Origin: Nocardioides sp. Root122
Lineage (GTDB): Bacteria; Actinomycetota; Actinomycetes; Propionibacteriales; Nocardioidaceae
Direction: 5' to 3'
Assembly (NCBI RefSeq): GCF_001425025.1
Contig: NZ_LMDE01000001.1
Location: forward strand, 44,751 to 108,750
DNA: 64,000 bases
Shown piece by piece: positions 59,798 through 64,000 of the stretch. The stretch's first letter is position 1. Each line of letters opens with the position of its first letter. The position numbers and the translations under genes are program-made. The notes beneath the pieces are model-generated. The model saw only the letters and a program-made list of their open reading frames with translations, was not told where the DNA came from and searched no databases.

Positions 59798-59993
59798 GCT
59801 CGCTCCGCTCGCGCGTGCTCGGCGCCCTGGGAGACGTCGTCTTCCCTCCTCGACCAAGGGGGGTGAGGTCGCGGCGCGCCCGGGAGTGCAGGAGGAGGGT
59901 TGCGGTCGGAGGAGCGCAGCGGGGGAGGCCGCGACAACGACGACGAACGAGCGGGTTACGAGCGCCGCGACACGCGAGCGGAGCGAGCCATCA
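59798..59993 (+). repeat. Convergent-gap repeat, copy D, with 15-bp inverted ends
   Basis: GCTCGCTCCGCTCGC at 59798-59812 recurs inverted at 59974-59988, giving perfect 15-bp inverted repeats around about 190 bp. The family core (59865-59993) has GTCGCGGCGCGCCCGGGAGT, then AACGAGCGGGTTAC at 59946-59959, and ends GAGCGAGCCATCAA, whose TCA is the stop codon of ugd. The size and inverted ends recall a MITE, though no transposase or target duplication is evident. Confidence 0.8.
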
Positions 59994-61163
59994 ATCAGCT
60001 CCGAAGAGGTCGCGGGTGTAGACCTTGTCCGCCACGTCGCGGAGCTCGTCGACCATGCGGTTGGCGACGATGAGGTCGGCGCGCTCCTTGAAGGAGGCGA
60101 GGTCGCGGGTGACCTCGGAGCCGAACCAGTGGTCCTCCTCGAGCTCGGGCTCGTAGACGACGACCTCGATGCCCTTGGCCTTGAGCCGCTTCATGATCCC
60201 CTGCACGGAGGACTCGCGGAAGTTGTCCGAGCCGGCCTTCATGATCAGGCGGTGGATGCCCACGACCTCGGGCCCGCGGTCGATGATGTCGAAGGAGATG
60301 AAGTCCTTGCGGGTCGTGTTGGCCTCGACGATCGCGGAGATCAGCGTCTGGGGGACGTCGGAGTAGTTGGCCAGCAGCTGCTTGGTGTCCTTGGGCAGGC
60401 AGTAGCCGCCGTAGCCGAACGACGGGTTGTTGTAGTGCGTGCCGATCCGAGGATCGAGCCCGACGCCGTCGATGATCGAGCGCGGGTCGAGGCCGCGGGA
60501 GATGGCGAAGGAGTCGAGCTCGTTGAAGTAGGCGACCCGCATCGCGAGGTAGGTGTTGGCGAACAGCTTGATCGCCTCGGCCTCGGTGGGCGCGGTGAAG
60601 AGAAGGGGTACGTCGTCGGCGTCCGCGCCCTTGACCAGCAGCTCGGCGAAGGCGCGGGCCCGCTCGGAGTCCTCGCCGACGACGATGCGGGCGGGGAAGA
60701 GGTTGTCGTGCAACGCCCGACCCTCGCGGAGGAACTCGGGCGAGAAGATGACGTCGGTGGTGCCCAGCCGGGCGCGTACGTCCTCGATGTAGCCCACCGG
60801 GACGGTCGACTTCACGACCATCGTGGCGCGCGGGTTGATCCGCTGCACGTCACGCATCACCGCCTCGATGGAGCCGGTGTCGAAGTAGTTGGTCACCGGG
60901 TCGTAGTTCGTCGGCGTCGCGATGATGACGAAGTCGGCACCGGCGTGGGCTTCCTCGGCGTCGGTCGTGAAGGTGAGGTCCAGCTCCTCCTCGGCCAGGA
61001 ACCGGGAGATGTCGTCGTCGTGGATGGGGCTGATGCCGCGCTTGAGCCCCTCGATCCGGTCGACGTCGAGGTCCAGGCCGACGACCGTGTTGTGCCGCGC
61101 GAGCAGCACTGCCATCGAGAGGCCGACGTAGCCGAGGCCCGTTACAGAGATCCGAGTAGTCAC
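59991..61163 (-). CDS. ugd: UDP-glucose 6-dehydrogenase family protein
   Basis: 390 residues from GTG 61163. NAD Rossmann start [20 protein letters not shown], the [13 protein letters not shown] motif, and catalytic Cys255 in [14 protein letters not shown]. The length is that of the short Ugd class (E. coli Ugd is about 388). It oxidises UDP-glucose to UDP-glucuronate in the cytosol. Convergent with the sulfotransferase/glycosyltransferase operon, which could use the sugar acid. Other nucleotide-sugar dehydrogenases of this superfamily (GDP-mannose, UDP-ManNAc) are less likely but not excluded. Confidence 0.92.
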   Translation of the reverse strand: MTTRISVTGLGYVGLSMAVLLARHNTVVGLDLDVDRIEGLKRGISPIHDDDISRFLAEEELDLTFTTDAEEAHAGADFVIIATPTNYDPVTNYFDTGSIEAVMRDVQRINPRATMVVKSTVPVGYIEDVRARLGTTDVIFSPEFLREGRALHDNLFPARIVVGEDSERARAFAELLVKGADADDVPLLFTAPTEAEAIKLFANTYLAMRVAYFNELDSFAISRGLDPRSIIDGVGLDPRIGTHYNNPSFGYGGYCLPKDTKQLLANYSDVPQTLISAIVEANTTRKDFISFDIIDRGPEVVGIHRLIMKAGSDNFRESSVQGIMKRLKAKGIEVVVYEPELEEDHWFGSEVTRDLASFKERADLIVANRMVDELRDVADKVYTRDLFGAD

Positions 61164-61250
61164 GCGGTGATTGTGCCGTACGCCGGTGTCGTGGCGCCGT
61201 CGCCCGGCGGGCAGGGACCACCCTTGGGGTGCGCTGGCAGGGTGAGGGGC

Positions 61251-61391
61251 ATGGGTATCGCCAAGAAGATCGCAGCCGTCGGCATCGGCAAGTTGGTCTA
61301 CGACGAGGCGCGCAAGCCGCACAACCAGGCCAAGATCAAGAGCGCCGTCCGCAAGGTGCAGCAGCGCCGCTCCGGGGGCGCCCGTCCCTGA
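61251..61391 (+). CDS. 46-residue basic protein
   Basis: ATG 61251 follows GGGTGAGGGGC. The product begins [20 protein letters not shown] and continues into a Lys/Arg/Gln-rich helix ([17 protein letters not shown]). The N-terminal part could be an amphipathic or short membrane helix. Codons are GC-ending as in neighbouring genes. No family recognised; similar tiny proteins occur in related genomes by recollection. Divergent from ugd. Confidence 0.62.
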   Translation: MGIAKKIAAVGIGKLVYDEARKPHNQAKIKSAVRKVQQRRSGGARP

Positions 61392-61397
61392 GGCGGC

Positions 61398-62426
61398 TCA
61401 GTCGGCGATCGGCGTGAGGTCGCTCGGCAGCACGGCCGGCGTGCCGTAGGCCGCCAGCCGGCGCGACGAGCTCGGAGTCATGCAGGCCGCCGGATCGATG
61501 ACCTGGATCCCGTCGAGCCACTCACCGGTGGGTCCCTCCGTCATCGGGACCGTGACCCGCACCCGGGCCCCCTCGGGGCCGACGTCGGCGGACAGCACGG
61601 CGTGGCCGTCGGCGACGTCCTGCACGAAGGTCGCTCGGACCGGACCCCCACCGCCGCACGCGGCGAAGGTCAGCCGCCACCCGGACAGCTGCTCGGCGAG
61701 CTCCTGGAGCGAGCTCGCGTCGACCTCAGCCTCGGCCGCAGGTGCCTGTCGCCGGTTGGTCCCCTCGTCGAGGCGCGGCACCGCGACCGACACGCCGATC
61801 GCCCGCAGCGCCGGGTCGTCGTTGGCCGCGTCGATGAAGTCCTCGGCGGGGGTGCTGTGCTGCCACTCGGCGTCGCGGTCCTCGCGGACGCTGCCGAGGG
61901 CCTCGCCGACGAGCGGAGGCGGCACGAAGGACGGGTCGGAGCCGCCGTCGAGGCAGGTGCCGTCGACGACGTCGGGGGCCTGCCACGAGGAGTCGAGGTG
62001 GTGCCGGGCAGCGACCTGGACCGCGACCTGCGCTCCCTCACCGTCCGGCTCGACCACGAGCTGGGCCAGCGCATCCTCGTCCGGACTGACGAGCGCGACC
62101 TGCACCGTGTCGGCGCACGTGCTGGACGTGGTGGCCCACCCCTGCTCGAGCGCCACCCGCAGCTCGGAGCGGGCAGCCGCGCGCACCCCGACGGCGTACG
62201 ACGTCTCGCGGCGCGCGACGGTCCGGTCGAGCAGCCCGTCGCTGCCGAACGACGGCCCGGCCACCGTCGCCGACGTGGGTGCGACCCACGGGTCCGACCA
62301 GACGGCGACCGCCGCGTCGAGGTCGTCGGCGTCGGACACGGGCTCGGCGTCGCCGCTGCAGGCGGCGAGCACCGGGACCAGCAGGGTCAGGACGAGGGCG
62401 TGACCGCGAACCACGGCTCGTCCCAT
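61398..62426 (-). CDS. Putative lipoprotein downstream of WXG100-like protein
   Basis: 342 residues from ATG 62426; GTG 62414 would also keep the signal. Hydrophobic signal ending in LVPVLAACSG with a clear lipobox (Cys23). The mature part is strand-rich, with several Cys (TCADTVQVA, GTCLDGGSD, AACGGGG, PAACMTP) that may form disulfides. No family recognised. The gene overlaps its upstream neighbour by 40 bp, so the two are co-transcribed and may act together at the cell surface. Confidence 0.78.
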   Translation of the reverse strand: MGRAVVRGHALVLTLLVPVLAACSGDAEPVSDADDLDAAVAVWSDPWVAPTSATVAGPSFGSDGLLDRTVARRETSYAVGVRAAARSELRVALEQGWATTSSTCADTVQVALVSPDEDALAQLVVEPDGEGAQVAVQVAARHHLDSSWQAPDVVDGTCLDGGSDPSFVPPPLVGEALGSVREDRDAEWQHSTPAEDFIDAANDDPALRAIGVSVAVPRLDEGTNRRQAPAAEAEVDASSLQELAEQLSGWRLTFAACGGGGPVRATFVQDVADGHAVLSADVGPEGARVRVTVPMTEGPTGEWLDGIQVIDPAACMTPSSSRRLAAYGTPAVLPSDLTPIAD

Positions 62427-63877
62427 CCCGAGACACCGAGGTGCCCGCTGGTGAAGTCGTCGCGGGAGATGGTCTGCTCCTGTCCGGAGGCGGGGTCGTA
62501 GATCGTCAGGGAGCCGGCATCGCTCCCGGTCACGAGGACGACGTGGCCCGGGCGCGTGGTGTCGCCAACGTACAGCGGCACGTTGTGGCCGTTCTCGACC
62601 GACGCCGCGATGGTGTCGTAGGTGTCGCCGCGGTCGCCCGGCGCGACGGTCTGCACCTCGTAGTCCTGGCCGGGGGTGCCGCTGCCGCCCTCGCTCGACA
62701 TCTCCGCCGCGACCGCCCAGGGCTGGGTGCCGGCAGCCTCGGGCCAGGGGAGCTGGAGGTCGCCGTCGCGGTCGTGCAGCGCGTTGGTGCGGTCGTGCAT
62801 CGCCAGCGACTCGTCGGCGAAACGCTGCTCCGGGGTGCGCGGGTCGGTCTGACCGGTCGCGGGGTCGTAGCCGGTCTCCATCCACAACGCGTAGGCCGGG
62901 TCGTTGAGCATCCGCGACATCACCAGGCTCGACGATCCGCAGGTCGTCTGGTCGGGCTGGGAGTAGCTGCCGTCGGTCGGGGGGTCGAGGTCGTCGAGCT
63001 GGGCGGGGCTCAGGCTGTGCAGCTTGGCGACGTAGTTGGCGAGGGCGGCGCCGGTCAGTCCGGAGGCCACGCCGGCCATGATCCAGGCGCGCTCGTCGTC
63101 GTTCCTCGCGGCGGCCAGCGCGTCGCGCACGGCCTGCTGCTCGGCCGGGCTGAGGGCGTCGAAGGCTGCGTCGTAGTGCTCGAGCTGGTAGCCGGAGAGG
63201 GGTCCGTCCTCGTCCTGCCAGCCGTTGACGGCCGAGACGGGGCTGACGCCCTGCGGCAGCTCGTCGGGCAGGTCGATCTCGTCCATCGCCGCGACGATCG
63301 CGGCCTGGGCGACCGCGACCGCGTCGGCGGCGTCCTGGTAGGCGGCGATCGCCTCGGTGATCGCGTGGACGACTCCCTGCACGACGCCGCGGAGGAAGTC
63401 GACGAGCTCCCACGGCCACAGGTCGCCCCACGACAGCTCGAGGTTGTCGCGGAGCATGTCGTCGGCCTGCTGGTGACGGGTGCGCGCCTCCGTCATCTCG
63501 GTCGCGAGCCGGTCGAGGACCGTCGCCACCTCACGTGCGGCGGGCGGCACCGTCGCGGTGCGGGTGCGGAGCCGGCCCATCGAGGAGCGGAAGGCATCGC
63601 CCGAGGTGCCGTCCCACGCGGTCGGGTCGATCTTGCTGCGCGTCGTGGCGAGGTCGTCGCAGCCGGCGTCGACGGAGGTGGCGATGCGACGCCAGGCCGA
63701 GGCGGCCTCGCGGACGTCCTCCGGGTCGGGGGCGGGCGGCTGCGTCGCGATCTCGACGGCCCGGGCGACGGCGTCGACGATCGTCTGCGCGGCGTCCCAG
63801 GGTGGCCAGAGATCGATGTCCTCGACGACCGAGAGGACGTCCCTCAGCCGGGCGACGGTGTCATCGAGCAAGCCCAT
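62387..63877 (-). CDS. WXG100-like protein with papain-like C-terminal domain
   Basis: 496 residues from ATG 63877. The N-terminal 190 residues are long helices with a WDG turn near 88-90, as in WXG100/LXG-type proteins of type VII secretion. The C-terminal domain has a papain/C39-like layout: Cys313 in PDQTTCGSSSLVMSR, His445 in RPGHVVLVTG and Asp461 in LTIYDPASG. A secreted cysteine peptidase or amidase is inferred. The preceding gene overlaps it by 17 bp and a lipoprotein gene follows. No ESX ATPase lies in the window, so the export route is open. Confidence 0.78.
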   Translation of the reverse strand: MGLLDDTVARLRDVLSVVEDIDLWPPWDAAQTIVDAVARAVEIATQPPAPDPEDVREAASAWRRIATSVDAGCDDLATTRSKIDPTAWDGTSGDAFRSSMGRLRTRTATVPPAAREVATVLDRLATEMTEARTRHQQADDMLRDNLELSWGDLWPWELVDFLRGVVQGVVHAITEAIAAYQDAADAVAVAQAAIVAAMDEIDLPDELPQGVSPVSAVNGWQDEDGPLSGYQLEHYDAAFDALSPAEQQAVRDALAAARNDDERAWIMAGVASGLTGAALANYVAKLHSLSPAQLDDLDPPTDGSYSQPDQTTCGSSSLVMSRMLNDPAYALWMETGYDPATGQTDPRTPEQRFADESLAMHDRTNALHDRDGDLQLPWPEAAGTQPWAVAAEMSSEGGSGTPGQDYEVQTVAPGDRGDTYDTIAASVENGHNVPLYVGDTTRPGHVVLVTGSDAGSLTIYDPASGQEQTISRDDFTSGHLGVSGWDEPWFAVTPSS

Positions 63878-64000
63878 GGAACTCACCTGCCGAGCTGCCG
63901 TCGGTGGCCAGGAAGTCGCTGATGCAGTCCTCGACGTTGCCGTGGTGCTCGTCGAGCACGCCGAGCACGACACGGAGGACGCCGCGCATGTCCTCGGCGG
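63861..64000 (-). CDS. 3' end of a gene running past the window, possibly WXG100-like
   Basis: The frame ending at 63861-63863 (TGA) is open to the window edge, giving 46 codons: AEDMRGVLRVVLGVLDEHHG and a tail NVEDCISDFLATDG, then SSAGEFHGLAR. The helical, acidic tail resembles the C-termini of small WXG100 partners. It overlaps the next gene by 17 bp. The identity stays open because the bulk lies outside the window. Confidence 0.6.
   Translation of the reverse strand, partial: AEDMRGVLRVVLGVLDEHHGNVEDCISDFLATDGSSAGEFHGLAR

Noticed and set aside
58770..61250. 873-codon open frame running from the last glycosyltransferase into the 46-residue gene
   Set aside because: It is out of frame with the glycosyltransferase and crosses the repeat and ugd antisense; only its final 46 codons from ATG 61251 look real.
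1..64000. CRISPR arrays, tRNA or rRNA genes, integrases, transposases
   Set aside because: None seen on either strand by reading; the repeats found are single or tandem pairs without regular spacers.

Overview
The window is very GC-rich, with codons ending almost always in G or C, frequent GTG starts and many 4-base ATGA/GTGA gene overlaps. The gene content (DUF222/HNH '13E12' protein, a DsbA-like protein of the mycothiol-linked Rv2466c type, CsoR, MmpL, LLM/FMN-reductase pair, a WXG100-like locus) points to a high-GC actinobacterium, most likely Nocardioides or a close relative (inference; no rRNA or tRNA is present to confirm it). It reads as ordinary chromosome: no integrase, transposase, prophage or CRISPR array was found.

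Layout. 1-6.5 kb: a DUF222/HNH gene entering from the left, a DsbA-SRPBCC-cupin operon, a haloalkane dehalogenase, a zinc-ribbon protein, a small secreted protein with an apparent frameshift coupled to a lipoprotein, two small membrane proteins and an EcsC protein. 6.6-10.4 kb: a copper-resistance operon csoR-copZ-secreted His-rich protein-copA with a CsoR-type operator. 10.6-15.1 kb: an atypical LuxR response regulator, a glycerophosphodiesterase, a TPR protein, a luciferase-like monooxygenase/FMN reductase pair, a PRC-barrel protein and a 37-residue membrane peptide. 15.2-22.7 kb: a tightly coupled five-gene MoxR cluster (SWIM protein, DUF5691, AAA+ ATPase, DUF5682, VWA protein), the best candidate for a poorly described system. 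22.7-32.6 kb: a HIT-like protein, an MmpL exporter divergent from a two-component system, an SDR with a zinc ribbon, and a secreted DUF6351 protein.

32-41.4 kb: a four-gene ABC exporter (two ATPases, two large FtsX-type permeases) flanked by three response regulators with no kinase nearby. 41.6-47.8 kb: a double-GNAT acetyltransferase, a DEAD-box helicase, YceI, two small proteins and glmS. 48.3-54.4 kb: a TetR-glpD operon divergent from an ADPS-like flavoprotein, a pirin and a GH1 glucosidase. 54.4-61.2 kb: a sulfotransferase and three glycosyltransferase-like proteins in one operon, convergent with a UDP-glucose dehydrogenase; together they look like a surface-glycan locus. 61.2-64 kb: a 46-residue peptide, a lipoprotein and a WXG100-like protein with a papain-like C-terminus, plus the end of another gene.

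Between genes, four copies of a roughly 125-bp intergenic repeat lie in the only three convergent gaps longer than 200 bp (47.9-48.2, 52.1-52.3 and 59.8-60.0 kb). Several strong hairpins sit at other gene ends. A short motif is shared by the promoters of the luciferase-like gene and yceI.
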